A DNA stretch of 64,000 nt from Vibrio sp. RE88 (lineage in GTDB: Bacteria > Pseudomonadota > Gammaproteobacteria > Enterobacterales > Vibrionaceae), in the NCBI RefSeq assembly GCF_013113835.1, contig NZ_VTYQ01000001.1, positions 620,001 to 684,000 of the forward strand, read 5' to 3'. The position numbers were made by a program, and so were the translations under genes. The notes beneath the pieces were generated by a model. It was not told where the DNA came from and made no database searches. It saw nothing but the letters and a program-made list of their open reading frames with translations. Below, piece after piece: positions 1-8,719 of the stretch (position 1 is its first letter; each line of letters opens with the position of its first letter).

Positions 1-1
1 T

Positions 2-658
2 GAGCATTGGTCGAGAGCCCAAGTGCTGTTAGCCTCCGCTTGTGAGCATGAAGGGTTACAAGCAGAATTTCAGCCGGGAGAAGGGGCTTTCTATGGGCCT
101 AAGATCGAGCTGTCACTGATGGATTCTATGGGACGCAGCTGGCAATGCGGCACAATTCAATTCGACTTCAATTTAGCCGAGCGGTTTGACGTTCAGTACA
201 CTAATGAGCAAGGAGAATTTGAAGCCCCTGTTATTATGCACCAAGCAATGTACGGCTCTATTGAACGTTGGATTGGTGTGTTGCTGGAATCGTCTCAAGG
301 ACACCTTCCTGATTGGCTGCATCCTATGCCAGTTGCCATTGCGTCGGTGAGTGAATCTGATCATAACTTCACTCGCCAGCTTGAAGCAGTTTGCATCGCG
401 CAGGATATCCCTGTGTCGGTTGATCTCAGCTCGAGCTCAGTAGGGCGCAAACTCAAGCGATTCCATAAGCTCAGGATACCCTATGTACTGGTAGTGGGAG
501 ACAAAGAGCGAGCTAACAACAGCCTGGCGATAAAATGTCGTGAGGACGGGACAATTATTCAGGTAGCTGTTGATGAACTCATTGTTTATCTCAAGGAAAA
601 ACTAAGACAATCACACCAGAAAGGAGGCTGTTCGGAGGCGACACTTTCTTTGGCTTAG
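2..658 (+). CDS. thrS: Threonyl-tRNA synthetase paralogue, C-terminal part (5' end outside window)
   Basis: The frame is open from the left edge, so only the last 218 codons are seen. The visible part carries the end of the class II catalytic core and the anticodon-binding domain. Recognisable pieces are PGEGAFYGPKIE, WQCGTIQFDF, the motif 3 region HQAMYGSIERWIG (zinc-ligand His and motif 3 Arg kept, but HR is changed to HQ), and VGRKLKRFHKLRIPYVLVVGDKE in the C-terminal domain. The sequence is clearly more divergent than the housekeeping enzyme of gamma-proteobacteria. The usual thrS-infC-rpmI-rplT order is absent: a hairpin and an opposing gene follow instead. I infer a second, accessory ThrRS, for example one tolerant of a ThrRS inhibitor, but this cannot be proved here. 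Confidence 0.8.
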   Translation, partial: EHWSRAQVLLASACEHEGLQAEFQPGEGAFYGPKIELSLMDSMGRSWQCGTIQFDFNLAERFDVQYTNEQGEFEAPVIMHQAMYGSIERWIGVLLESSQGHLPDWLHPMPVAIASVSESDHNFTRQLEAVCIAQDIPVSVDLSSSSVGRKLKRFHKLRIPYVLVVGDKERANNSLAIKCREDGTIIQVAVDELIVYLKEKLRQSHQKGGCSEATLSLA

Positions 659-684
659 TCTTGTTAGACGGTTGTGAGAGATCA

Positions 685-704
685 GGTAGGCCTGCGGGCC
701 TACC
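685..704. terminator. Hairpin between convergent thrS and norR
   Basis: A perfect 8-bp stem (GGTAGGCC/GGCCTACC) with loop TGCG lies between two converging genes. There is no strong U-tract on either strand, so it may be a weak bidirectional terminator. Confidence 0.5.
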
Positions 705-719
705 TATGTGTTATTGAAC

Positions 720-2249
720 TTAGGCTTCAACACCCAGCTTTTTCCCCATTCGGTACAAATTGCCGCGATCCATTTGTAGAAATTCCGCCGCTTTCGACCA
801 TGTCCGGTTCGATTTTTCCAGAGCGTGAACAATCAGGTCTTTCTGGTAAGACTCAACGAGATCTCTCATTCCTTGGCTACTTTGCGGCAGGTAGTGTGAT
901 GTGCTTTTTACATCCGCATTCTCAAAGCCTCCGTCAAAGTGATTGAGGTGAATGATCTGCTGTTGACCCTGAATGGCTCTTAACGCCGCCCGGGTTAGCG
1001 TGTGCTCCAGCTCTCTGACATTACCGGGCCAGTTCTGTTTTTCCAAAAGCACCAAGGCTTTGGGGTGTAAATGCAGGTTCGGAATGTTGAACTGGCTGCG
1101 AACTTTTTCCAGAAGGTAGCCCGCAAGAACAGGTATATCACCTTCGCGTTTACGCAGCGCTGGAACGGAAATTGGGAACACATTTAGACGGTGGAACAGG
1201 TCAGCGCGAAACTGTCCTTGTTCGACTTCATTTTCCAGTGAACGGTTCGTTGCCGCAATGATTCTGACATTGACCAGTAAATGCTTGTCACTACCCACAC
1301 GTTGCAGCTCACCTTGCTGAATCACACGCAGCAGCTTCGCTTGCAGAACTAAAGGTAGCTCTCCCAATTCATCAAGAAAAATGGTGCCGCCATCAGCCAG
1401 CTCGAATTTACCTGCTCGTGAGCTGTTGGCTCCGGTAAAGGCGCCTTTGACATGGCCAAACAACTCACTTTCTGCCAAGCCTTCAGGTAAAGCCGCGCAG
1501 TTGACGTAAATCATTGGTTTGTCTCGGCGGCTTGATTGTGCGTGGACGCTGTGAGCCACCAACTCTTTCCCTACACCCGTTTCACCTGTGATTAGTACGG
1601 CATAATCTGATTGAGCGACGGTGGCGATATTAGTTCTAAGCTGCTGAATTTGAGGGCTAAGGCCGACCATCTCCCCCTGCTTTGAGCGGGCTTGCTGAAT
1701 CAGGGTTTGGGTGACAGAGCGCTGTTTGCGATTTTGTGCTTTGAGCGCTTTAATTTGACCAATATTGCGTAACGTGGCAGCCGCCAGTGCTGCGAACGTT
1801 TCAATGGTCATTGGTTCTATGGCGTCAAACGCACCGATGTTGAGCGAATCCAGAGTCAGTATGCCGACCAGTTGCCCATCCACGTATAAGCTGCAACCAA
1901 GACAGTCATGCACATCTAGCTCAGCCTCTTCGCTGAGTAGTACACCACTAAAGGGATCCGGTAGCTCACAATCGGCGCTAAACCGAACCGGTTGCTTGCT
2001 CGCCATGATCGCTTCCAGCCTCGGGTGTGCTTGAGGGAAAAATCGCCGACCAAGGACGCTGGTGGACAAGCCTTTCACCGCAACGGGGGTGAGAAATCCA
2101 TCCTGATCCAAAATGAATAGCGCGCTGGCGTCGCAAGGAAATACCCGATCAATACCATCAATCAAATGCTGATACTGGGCTTCGCTGTTGAGGTTGGAAC
2201 TCAGGTTGAGGGCTATTTCCAATAGCACCTGATTCATTTTTGCATCCAT
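720..2249 (-). CDS. norR: NorR-type sigma54-dependent activator (nitric oxide sensing)
   Basis: A 509-residue three-domain activator. It has an N-terminal GAF sensor (about residues 16-160), a central AAA+ domain with Walker A GETGVGKE, the sigma54-contacting loop GAFTGA and Walker B GGTIFLDE, and a C-terminal Fis-type helix-turn-helix ([20 protein letters not shown]). In the family, NO binds a mononuclear iron in the GAF domain and activates NO-detoxifying genes. The GAF region ELPDPFSG and the overall length fit NorR. No norVW, hmp or other NO gene lies beside it in this window, so its target must be elsewhere or to the left. ATG codons 1 and 5 are both possible starts. Confidence 0.85.
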   Translation of the reverse strand: MDAKMNQVLLEIALNLSSNLNSEAQYQHLIDGIDRVFPCDASALFILDQDGFLTPVAVKGLSTSVLGRRFFPQAHPRLEAIMASKQPVRFSADCELPDPFSGVLLSEEAELDVHDCLGCSLYVDGQLVGILTLDSLNIGAFDAIEPMTIETFAALAAATLRNIGQIKALKAQNRKQRSVTQTLIQQARSKQGEMVGLSPQIQQLRTNIATVAQSDYAVLITGETGVGKELVAHSVHAQSSRRDKPMIYVNCAALPEGLAESELFGHVKGAFTGANSSRAGKFELADGGTIFLDELGELPLVLQAKLLRVIQQGELQRVGSDKHLLVNVRIIAATNRSLENEVEQGQFRADLFHRLNVFPISVPALRKREGDIPVLAGYLLEKVRSQFNIPNLHLHPKALVLLEKQNWPGNVRELEHTLTRAALRAIQGQQQIIHLNHFDGGFENADVKSTSHYLPQSSQGMRDLVESYQKDLIVHALEKSNRTWSKAAEFLQMDRGNLYRMGKKLGVEA

Positions 2250-2358
2250 AGCTGACTTCGGTAGTGAACGACGTCAGCCATGCTATCAGCGCGTTGTCGT
2301 TTTCACATCGTCACAAAGGATAGAAACGCCATACGTTTGATTAAGGTCAATTTCTCTC

Positions 2359-3297
2359 TCAGTTTTGACCAAACTGTGCTCTGTACTTCTGCGGCGAAAC
2401 GCCCACCAAGCGGCGAAAATGATGGCGCATGGTGACGGCGTTATCAAACCCTGCTTGGTTAGCCAATTGTTCGATTGGTAGGGACTCGGTTTCCAGCAAC
2501 CCTTTTGCCCTTTCGATGCGCTGTTGGATTAGCCATTCTTTAGGGGAAAGGCTGAAACTGGCGCGAAATTTACGATCAAAAGTACGTCGAGACATGCTGG
2601 CTTGTTGAGCCCAGTCTTCGACAGTGATGGCTTTATCCAGATTCGCAGACGCCCAGGCGATAGCTTGTGAAAATGTCCCCGGAACTTTGAGCATGGGTGT
2701 TTCAACAAACTGCGCTTGTCCGCCTGTTCGGTGGGAAGATATGACCAGCCTTTTCGCGACCTGATTGGCAATCTGATAGCCGTAGTCGTGACGGATAATC
2801 GCCAGACCAAGGTCGAGGGCAGATGCACTTCCAGCTGAACAACCAATCTGTCCATCTAATACGTAAAGTACATCTTTCTGGTATTCGACATCGGGGAACT
2901 GCTCACGAAATGCGTTTTCATACATCCAGTGTGTGGTGGCTTTACGTCCTTTAAGCAGTCCGAGTTTCCCAAGTAAAAAAGAGCCTGAACAGAGCGACAA
3001 AACGCGTTTACCATCAGCGACAAACTGACGAATCTCGCGCTGAATCAGGGGAGGAATCGCGTAGTCTCCAGTCGGCCAGCCGGGAATGATCAATGTGTGG
3101 TAACTCTTTAAACTATCTACGAATTTCGTCCTGAGAGTAACACCGCCTGTGCTGTCAAAATCTTTGTTCTCCATATTAATTATCTCGCAGTCATACCAAG
3201 GATCGAACTCTGGTCGAGGCAAGGCAAACAGTTCTGCAGCGCAGGACATTTCAAACAAGGTGATGTGAGAGTGGGCAAGAATGGCAACTTTGATCAT
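2359..3297 (-). CDS. GlxA-family AraC regulator (DJ-1/PfpI + HTH)
   Basis: A 312-residue transcription factor. An N-terminal DJ-1/PfpI-like domain (about residues 1-180) contains the nucleophile-elbow-like LSLCSGSFLLGKLGLLKG. A C-terminal double AraC helix-turn-helix (about 210-310) contains SMSRRTFDRKFRASFSLSPKEWL and a second helix pair ending VSPQKYRAQFG. Family members sense small metabolites, often amines or amino-acid derivatives. It is divergent from the rhodanese and glutathione transferase genes, which makes them its likely targets (inference). It points the same way as norR but is separated by 109 bp. Confidence 0.85.
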   Translation of the reverse strand: MIKVAILAHSHITLFEMSCAAELFALPRPEFDPWYDCEIINMENKDFDSTGGVTLRTKFVDSLKSYHTLIIPGWPTGDYAIPPLIQREIRQFVADGKRVLSLCSGSFLLGKLGLLKGRKATTHWMYENAFREQFPDVEYQKDVLYVLDGQIGCSAGSASALDLGLAIIRHDYGYQIANQVAKRLVISSHRTGGQAQFVETPMLKVPGTFSQAIAWASANLDKAITVEDWAQQASMSRRTFDRKFRASFSLSPKEWLIQQRIERAKGLLETESLPIEQLANQAGFDNAVTMRHHFRRLVGVSPQKYRAQFGQN

Positions 3298-3418
3298 CTG
3301 GAAACTCGTTAGTGAGCGATAGTCTTTGGCTGATTATTATCGAATATTGACTTTTAGGCCAGTGTTGAGTCGCTCATTTCAACGCAATAATGATTCAAAA
3401 GACAAACAAGGAGACGTT

Positions 3419-3832
3419 ATGACAACTGCAGTAACTAGAGTTCCAGCCGCCAGTAGTGAGCGTGCGTTGGCGCATTTCAGTCGGCTATTGGAGTTTGAAA
3501 CAGACTGCTGGGATGTTCATCATGCCATCAGCAATGATCGTATGGATTTTGTGTTGCTTGATGTCAGAGGAGAAGAGCTGTTTGCGCAAGGACACGTGAA
3601 GGGAGCGATTAACATTCCTCACCCGAGGTTGAATGAAAAGAGCCTGAGCGCCTTTCCACCAGACACACAGTTTGTGGTGTATTGTGCGGGGCCACACTGT
3701 AATGGCACCGAGAAGGCGGCCATTCGTTTGGCAAAACTTGGTAGACCTGTGAAAAAAATGATTGGTGGAGTCACTGGTTGGCTTGATGAAGGGTTTGATC
3801 TGGTTAAAAAGGAGGTTGAAACATGCGTTTAA
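3419..3832 (+). CDS. Rhodanese-like sulfurtransferase
   Basis: A 137-residue single rhodanese domain. The start at 3419 is chosen because AAGGAG ends 5 bases upstream; a longer open frame lacks such a site. Visible motifs are LLDVRGEELFAQGHVKGAINIP (CH2A-like) and the active-site loop beginning at Cys89 (YCAGPHCNGTEKAA), with a second Cys at 94. It would transfer sulfane sulfur in the cytoplasm. Its last 10 bases overlap the glutathione transferase gene, so the two are co-translated and probably act together on thiols, perhaps under the divergent GlxA-type regulator. Confidence 0.85.
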   Translation: MTTAVTRVPAASSERALAHFSRLLEFETDCWDVHHAISNDRMDFVLLDVRGEELFAQGHVKGAINIPHPRLNEKSLSAFPPDTQFVVYCAGPHCNGTEKAAIRLAKLGRPVKKMIGGVTGWLDEGFDLVKKEVETCV

Positions 3833-4425
3833 TTGTTGGAACAGATTCTACGTGGTCTTTGCGCGCTTGGATATGTGCTTACATTGCAGGAATAGAGATG
3901 GAAACTCAGGTGATCGATCTAACGAAACCTGAGGCGAAAGAACAGCTTAAACTGATGTCTCCGACAGGGCTCGTACCAGCACTCACTACGGATAACAACT
4001 GTGTAATCCATGATTCGCTTGCTATTAGTGAGTATTTAAACGAGCTATCGGGAGGGAAATTGTTACCTCAAAGCGAGTCTCAACGAGCAGAAGCACGGAG
4101 TTTATGCTGTGAAATGCACTCAGGTTTTGTTGTATTGAGAACGTATTGCTCGTTTACTCTGGCTAAACCGGATGTTGACTCACTTCCTATGCAAGAGCTG
4201 TCGTCTGAACTAACGCGTATCAACACCATTTTTGCCAAGGCTCGGCTGCCGTTTATGTACGATGAGCCGACCATGGTTGACGCCTTCTATGCGATATTAG
4301 CTTACCGGCTTGAGAGTTACGGCCTTTCTCTTCAAGGCAAAGCGGCGGACTACCAAAGAAGCTTGCTTGAGTGGCACGGATTGACCAGTGCGATTGAAGC
4401 CGCCACAGAGTGGCGTAACGGGTGA
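3823..4425 (+). CDS. Glutathione S-transferase family protein
   Basis: A 200-residue soluble protein with an N-terminal thioredoxin-like GSH-binding domain (LMSPTGLVPALTTDN with the cis-Pro, then IHDSLAISEYLNE, the usual E/D-S GSH contact) and a helical C-terminal domain. AGGAGG lies 7 bases before the ATG, inside the end of the rhodanese gene, so translation is coupled. The N-terminal SLRAW resembles YfcF-type or zeta-like enzymes; I see no clear catalytic Cys. The substrate is unknown. Confidence 0.85.
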   Translation: MRLIVGTDSTWSLRAWICAYIAGIEMETQVIDLTKPEAKEQLKLMSPTGLVPALTTDNNCVIHDSLAISEYLNELSGGKLLPQSESQRAEARSLCCEMHSGFVVLRTYCSFTLAKPDVDSLPMQELSSELTRINTIFAKARLPFMYDEPTMVDAFYAILAYRLESYGLSLQGKAADYQRSLLEWHGLTSAIEAATEWRNG

Positions 4426-4436
4426 TTGAGGAATCT

Positions 4437-4473
4437 ACAATGGCTCTATGATTAACATGCATAGAGTCATTGT
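4437..4473 (+). terminator. Long hairpin after the GST gene
   Basis: Two 14-base arms (4437-4450 and 4460-4473) pair with one mismatch around a 9-base loop, 11 bases after the stop codon. Only a short A-rich tail follows, so termination strength is uncertain. Confidence 0.5.
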
Positions 4474-4548
4474 AAAAATGTCATTTGAGTCATAAAGAGA
4501 GGCTCAATACACTTCGCGCTCTTTATTTTCTTGCTGAGACTATGAATT

Positions 4549-4731
4549 ATGTTTTCTCAATCACTTTTTGCTCAGCTTGTGAGAATGACGGTATTGCTTT
4601 GCCTAACTCTGTTGGCCGTCCATCAGTCCCCGCGTCTGATGGAACTGTTAGCCGAGCAGGCCATCAATAGCGGTTGCCACCAGCAAAGTCACGATATGTC
4701 CGGTGACCATTCTCATCATCACCATCATTAG
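4549..4731 (+). CDS. Histidine-tailed membrane microprotein
   Basis: A 60-residue peptide with one hydrophobic segment (about residues 10-25, LVRMTVLLCLTLLAVH) and a metal-binding-like tail, GCHQQSHDMSGDHSHHHHH, which has eight His and one Cys in 19 residues. No good SD is visible at this ATG; Met12 is another candidate start. It ends 9 bases before the MFS gene, so the two are probably one unit. Similar His-rich tails occur on small metal-handling proteins, but I do not recognise this family. A Zn, Ni or Cu link is inference. Confidence 0.6.
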   Translation: MFSQSLFAQLVRMTVLLCLTLLAVHQSPRLMELLAEQAINSGCHQQSHDMSGDHSHHHHH

Positions 4732-4740
4732 GGTAAGTTC

Positions 4741-5958
4741 ATGAGCATTTTCCGTTTTCCAGCAATGGTCTGGTTAGGTATCGCCATTTTGGTTATCTGC
4801 CTGGGTATCAGACAATCATTTGGCATCTTCATGATGCCAGTTTCCGATTACTTTCAAACAGGACGCGAATTTTTCAGCTTTGCTATTGCGCTGCAAAATT
4901 TGCTGTTTGGTGTCTTTCAGCCGTTTGTCGGTATGGCTGCCGACCGATTTGGTGCTAAACGCATCATCATTGCAGGAGCTATCGCGTATGGCGTCGGCCT
5001 GTATTTGACCTCTATCGCTGTCGAACCTTCAACACTTTATTGGACACTTGGTGTTCTCGTTGGTTTGGGCCTGAGCGCAACCAGCTATGTCATCGTTCTT
5101 GGCGCGGTTGCTAAAGTTGTCCCAGCTGAGCACGCAGCAAAAGCGTTTGGCTTGACCACTGCCGCAGGTTCTTTTGGTATGTTTGCTATGATTCCCGGAG
5201 CGCAGATGCTGCTGAGTGATCTGGGGTGGCAAGGGGCTCTTCAGGGCTTTGCTATGCTTTGCTCAACAATGATCGCGTTTGCATTGTTTATGCGAGCACC
5301 GAAAACTGCGGCCAGCCAAGGAAACTCTGCCAGTGAAACAAAGGAAGATAATTTAACGCTTAAGCAGGCGTTAAGAGAGGCGTTTTCTCATAGAGGCTAT
5401 TGGCTGATCCATCTTGGTTTCTTCGTTTGCGGCTTCCATGTGATGTTCATTGCGACGCACCTACCTAGCTATTTGGCAGACAAACAGTTACCAGCCTCAA
5501 CGGCTGCGATGGCACTTGCCTACGTCGGGGTTTTCAATATCTTCGGCTCTTACTTTTGGGGATTGATGGGCGATAAATTCAGCAAACGCCATGTGATGTC
5601 GGCGCTGTATCTGATGCGTACCATGGTGATTGGCGCATTTGTGACGTTGCCAGTTACTGAGCATACTGCAGTGATATTTGGTGCGGCCATTGGTTTTTGT
5701 TGGCTAGGTACCGTGCCATTGACGTCTGGCTTAGTGAGGCAGATCTTTGGTGCTAAGTATCTGTCGACGCTTTATGGGCTGGTCTTTTTCACTCATCAGG
5801 TCGGTAGCTTCTTAGGCGCTTGGGCTGGTGGCCGTATTTACGATTACTACGGTTCTTATGAGCCCATTTGGTGGTCAACAGTTGTTCTCGCGTTTGCTGC
5901 GGCGATTATTCACCTGCCAATCAACGACAAGCCTGTTCGACGCCTAGCGACTGCCTGA
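4741..5958 (+). CDS. MFS transporter (OFA/monocarboxylate-like)
   Basis: A 405-residue inner-membrane carrier with about 12 hydrophobic segments and the MFS loop motif GMAADRFGAKR after TM2, with its second-half counterpart GLMGDKFSKRH. The N-terminus RQSFGIFMMPVSDYF resembles monocarboxylate/oxalate-formate type permeases. The central loop (about residues 190-215) is hydrophilic. It follows the His-tailed microprotein by 9 bases. The substrate is unknown. A hairpin follows the stop. Confidence 0.85.
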   Translation: MSIFRFPAMVWLGIAILVICLGIRQSFGIFMMPVSDYFQTGREFFSFAIALQNLLFGVFQPFVGMAADRFGAKRIIIAGAIAYGVGLYLTSIAVEPSTLYWTLGVLVGLGLSATSYVIVLGAVAKVVPAEHAAKAFGLTTAAGSFGMFAMIPGAQMLLSDLGWQGALQGFAMLCSTMIAFALFMRAPKTAASQGNSASETKEDNLTLKQALREAFSHRGYWLIHLGFFVCGFHVMFIATHLPSYLADKQLPASTAAMALAYVGVFNIFGSYFWGLMGDKFSKRHVMSALYLMRTMVIGAFVTLPVTEHTAVIFGAAIGFCWLGTVPLTSGLVRQIFGAKYLSTLYGLVFFTHQVGSFLGAWAGGRIYDYYGSYEPIWWSTVVLAFAAAIIHLPINDKPVRRLATA

Positions 5959-5980
5959 CGCCTTCATCTAGGGAACATGA

Positions 5981-6015
5981 CCAATAATGACTGAGCTTGC
6001 AGGCTCGGTCATTGG
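5981..6015 (+). terminator. Terminator-like hairpin after the MFS gene
   Basis: Inverted arms ending CCAAT...ATTGG pair over about 13 bases, with a small bulge and one G-U pair. There is no T-run directly after. Confidence 0.45.
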
Positions 6016-6142
6016 CGGACGCCTTATTTCGATAAGCTATTATTGTCAAAGATATGTGAAGAAAATGGCATATCAAATGTAATAAATAGTCTGCTTAATA
6101 AGTATATGATAGAGCGTATTATTTCTTATATTCTCTTTTGAT

Positions 6143-6871
6143 ATGTTTTCTGAATGGATAACAACAGAGGCATTGATTGCTGCCTTTCTGATCTTTCTTG
6201 GCTCCTTCGTTCAGACAGCGATCGGTTTTGGTTTAGCTATTGTTGCCGCACCGCTACTGTTCCTTGTCTCGCCAGATTATGTCCCCGCGCCCATCTGTTT
6301 GGTTGCTCTCTATATCTCAATTCTTAATGCGTTAAAGCATAGAGACAGTGTAGAAATTGGTGGGCTTAAAATGGCGTTAATTGGCCGTGTCCCTGGCTCC
6401 GTTGCGGGTGGCGTGCTGCTGGTGATGGTATCGACCGACTTGTTGGCACTCTGGCTTGGTCTGTTGGTGCTGTTTGCTGTCGCAGTAAGCCTACTTCCTT
6501 TTCGTATTGAACCAACACCAACTCGCATGGGCGTTGCCGGTTTCTTTTCTGGCTTCTTCGGCACCAGTTCAGGTATTGGTGGACCGCCGATGGCTTTGTT
6601 GTTACAACATCAGGAAGCGAATCAGTTGAGAGGCAATTTGTCGGCCTTTTTTGTATTCAGCTCAATCATTTCGTTGATTATCCAAATGCCGGCGGGCTTT
6701 TTGACGACGCACCATCTGTGGATCAGTATTCCGCTTCTTCCTGCTGCGTGGCTGGGTTATAAACTCGCTTTAGCAACGACTCAATCTCTACCCAAAGAGA
6801 AGATTCGTCTTGGAGCATTGATGCTGTGTACCGTCAGTGGTGCGACGGCAGTCTGGCAGGGTTTGGCATAA
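6143..6871 (+). CDS. TSUP (TauE/SafE) family permease
   Basis: A 242-residue integral membrane protein with about 7-8 hydrophobic segments. It shows the TSUP repeat signatures GSFVQTAIGFGLAIVAAPLL near the N-terminus and GFFSGFFGTSSGIGGPPMALLL around residue 135-155, the duplicated half. The family exports sulfite, sulfoacetate or related organosulfonates. The region upstream is AT-rich and no strong SD is seen. The ABM-domain gene follows 40 bases later. Confidence 0.85.
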   Translation: MFSEWITTEALIAAFLIFLGSFVQTAIGFGLAIVAAPLLFLVSPDYVPAPICLVALYISILNALKHRDSVEIGGLKMALIGRVPGSVAGGVLLVMVSTDLLALWLGLLVLFAVAVSLLPFRIEPTPTRMGVAGFFSGFFGTSSGIGGPPMALLLQHQEANQLRGNLSAFFVFSSIISLIIQMPAGFLTTHHLWISIPLLPAAWLGYKLALATTQSLPKEKIRLGALMLCTVSGATAVWQGLA

Positions 6872-6911
6872 GTCATTTTTATTGATGTTCATCTTAGGTT
6901 AAGGAAAAACC

Positions 6912-7205
6912 ATGATACTAGAAGTCGCAATTCTGGATGTGAAACCAGATATGGAGAAAGATTTTGAGCAAAACTTTGCAAAAGCTCAGGCCATTATTTC
7001 AAGCATGAAAGGCTATGTTTCACACCAGTTGCAACGTTGTATTGAAAATCCAGGGCGCTATATTTTGCTAGTGAACTGGCAAACATTGGAAGACCATGAA
7101 ATCGGATTCAGACAATCTGCTGAGTACCAGGAATGGAAAGCACTTTTACATCAGTTTTATGATCCATTCCCGACCGTAGAACACTATGAGAGTGTGTTCG
7201 GTTAA
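6912..7205 (+). CDS. Antibiotic biosynthesis monooxygenase (ABM) domain protein
   Basis: A 97-residue ferredoxin-like alpha/beta-barrel domain: ILEVAILDVKPDMEKDFEQNFAKAQ, then GYVSHQLQRCIENPGRYILLVNWQTLEDHEIGF. Family members act as cofactor-free monooxygenases, haem-degrading enzymes or unknown dimeric proteins. AAGGA precedes the start. It probably shares a transcript with the neighbouring TSUP permease or YccF gene; its substrate is unknown. Confidence 0.8.
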   Translation: MILEVAILDVKPDMEKDFEQNFAKAQAIISSMKGYVSHQLQRCIENPGRYILLVNWQTLEDHEIGFRQSAEYQEWKALLHQFYDPFPTVEHYESVFG

Positions 7206-7233
7206 GGTTTTCTAAAAGGAGAAACAACAGGTT

Positions 7234-7659
7234 ATGAGAACGATAGGTAATATAATTTGGTTTTTGCTGGGCGGCGTAGTCATGGGCCTGATGTGGTGGT
7301 TCTTCGGCCTGCTGGCTTTCATCAGTATCGTTGGTATTCCATGGGGACGCGCCTGTTTTGTAATGGGTAATTTTTCCTTCTTCCCATTTGGTCAGGAAGC
7401 GATTGCCAGAGATGAGCTGACCAATGAAATGGATATTGGAACCAGCCCGCTTGGTCTGGTCGGCAACGTCATTTGGTTTGTGTTTGCAGGTATCTGGTTA
7501 GCGATAGGCCACATCTTGTCAGCGGTGGCGTGTTTTGTGACCATCATAGGTATTCCATTTGCTATTCAGCACCTCAAACTGGCGTACATCTCGCTGGCTC
7601 CGATTGGTAAAACCGTGGTGCCTAAAGAGCAAGCAGCAATGGCAAGATATTCTAAATAA
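7234..7659 (+). CDS. yccF: YccF-domain inner membrane protein
   Basis: A 141-residue protein with two YccF-type repeats. Each begins N-I-I/V-W-F and contains IVGIPWGR or IIGIPFAIQ (about residues 5-60 and 75-130), giving four membrane segments. The family is widespread, of unknown function, with some channel-like hypotheses. An AAGGAG lies somewhat far upstream. A strong terminator follows immediately. Confidence 0.8.
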   Translation: MRTIGNIIWFLLGGVVMGLMWWFFGLLAFISIVGIPWGRACFVMGNFSFFPFGQEAIARDELTNEMDIGTSPLGLVGNVIWFVFAGIWLAIGHILSAVACFVTIIGIPFAIQHLKLAYISLAPIGKTVVPKEQAAMARYSK

Positions 7660-7661
7660 TG

Positions 7662-7685
7662 AAAGCCCCAATAGGGGCTTTTCTT
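7662..7685 (+). terminator. Rho-independent terminator
   Basis: AAAGCCCC and GGGGCTTT pair around an AATA loop, followed by TCTTTTG, just after the yccF stop. Confidence 0.9.
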
Positions 7686-7869
7686 TTGTCCGTCAATTAT
7701 TAAGCAGCTTCAGCCTAGTTCGGAAAGGCTAGTCAGAAATTCTTCTATCTCCTCCAATAAAAGAGACAGCGTCACCCGACAAATTGGACCTGTATGACAT
7801 TGACCCGACATAATTGTCATTTATAGTAGTGCGCTAAATTTGCTGCTAAAAAAATAGAATAAACATTCA

Positions 7870-8688
7870 ATGCTGCGCTGGATAACAAAGATAAAAACCG
7901 TCCTCTGCGCGTCAAGTTTGATCGTATCCACTGCCAGCTACGCGCATCCCCACGCCGTGGAACTGGAACTCTACACTCAGGAATTTCCGCCGCTTCAGGT
8001 GGAAGTGGATGGTGTGGCAGAAGGTTATGTGGTCAAATTTGTCGAAGCTGTGGTACAAGACGCTGCTCAATCCCTGCCGATGGAAATTCATCAGGTGCAC
8101 TTCACGCCGTGGAAACGGGCAATGCGGATTACACAAAATCGCGAGAACGCCTTGTTCTTCTCGGTGTCGCGTACGCCAGTCAGAGAGGACAAATTTCATT
8201 GGATTGGCGAAGTCTCACCCTACGAAGTCGGGATCTACCGACATATTAATGGACCTAAATTCGAAACGGATGAGCTGCAGGCGCTCAAAGGCTATCGTTT
8301 TGGCGCACAAACCGAGGGTTCGTTTGAAGAGTTGATCCAGTCTCTGGGTTTTGAGCGGATTATCCCAGTTAACTACGGTAAGGATGCGATTCGTTTGCTG
8401 CGTGCGAATCGGGTCGACTACGCGCCTTTGGTGAGGGTTAGCTACCCATATCGGATGGAGCAATACGGCTTTGACCCCGATAATTTTGTCGAAGTCATGA
8501 AAGTAAAGCAATTGTGCAAAGCGCTGTGGTTAGTTACGGGTAAACAAACGTCACCGGAGGTGGTGAGTGCATTGACTCAAAGTTTTGAGGCGTTGAAAAA
8601 ACAAGGGAAACTGGCGGCTTTGATTGACGCCTACCAACCGGATAGCGCCGTGATGCTTCGTTATCGAAAACAGGCGGCTAAGCGATAA
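7870..8688 (+). CDS. Periplasmic solute-binding protein, family 3-like
   Basis: A 272-residue protein with a signal peptide cut near TASYAHPHA, followed by a type II periplasmic binding fold: ELYTQEFPPLQVEVDGVAEGYVVKFVEAV, then FSVSRTPVREDKFHWIGE. Such stand-alone members bind amino acids or polyamines, or are orphan sensors. No permease or ATPase gene is adjacent. It converges with a second binding protein; the shared hairpin lies between them. Confidence 0.75.
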   Translation: MLRWITKIKTVLCASSLIVSTASYAHPHAVELELYTQEFPPLQVEVDGVAEGYVVKFVEAVVQDAAQSLPMEIHQVHFTPWKRAMRITQNRENALFFSVSRTPVREDKFHWIGEVSPYEVGIYRHINGPKFETDELQALKGYRFGAQTEGSFEELIQSLGFERIIPVNYGKDAIRLLRANRVDYAPLVRVSYPYRMEQYGFDPDNFVEVMKVKQLCKALWLVTGKQTSPEVVSALTQSFEALKKQGKLAALIDAYQPDSAVMLRYRKQAAKR

Positions 8689-8689
8689 A

Positions 8690-8711
8690 AAAAGGGCCTG
8701 AATACAGGCCC
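8690..8711 (-). terminator. Rho-independent terminator (minus-strand reading, possibly bidirectional)
   Basis: GGGCCTG and CAGGCCC form a 7-bp stem with an AATA loop. Read on the minus strand it is followed by a T-run, so it ends the binding-protein gene at 8720-9493. Confidence 0.85.
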
Positions 8712-8719
8712 GAATGGAT

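Noticed and set aside
720..2249. Several long open frames on the plus strand inside norR
   Set aside because: They are shadows of the minus-strand gene: no SD, no recognisable domain, and codon pattern of the opposite frame.
5029..5232. Open frames antisense to the MFS gene
   Set aside because: No ribosome site and no conserved features; a by-product of a long membrane-protein gene.
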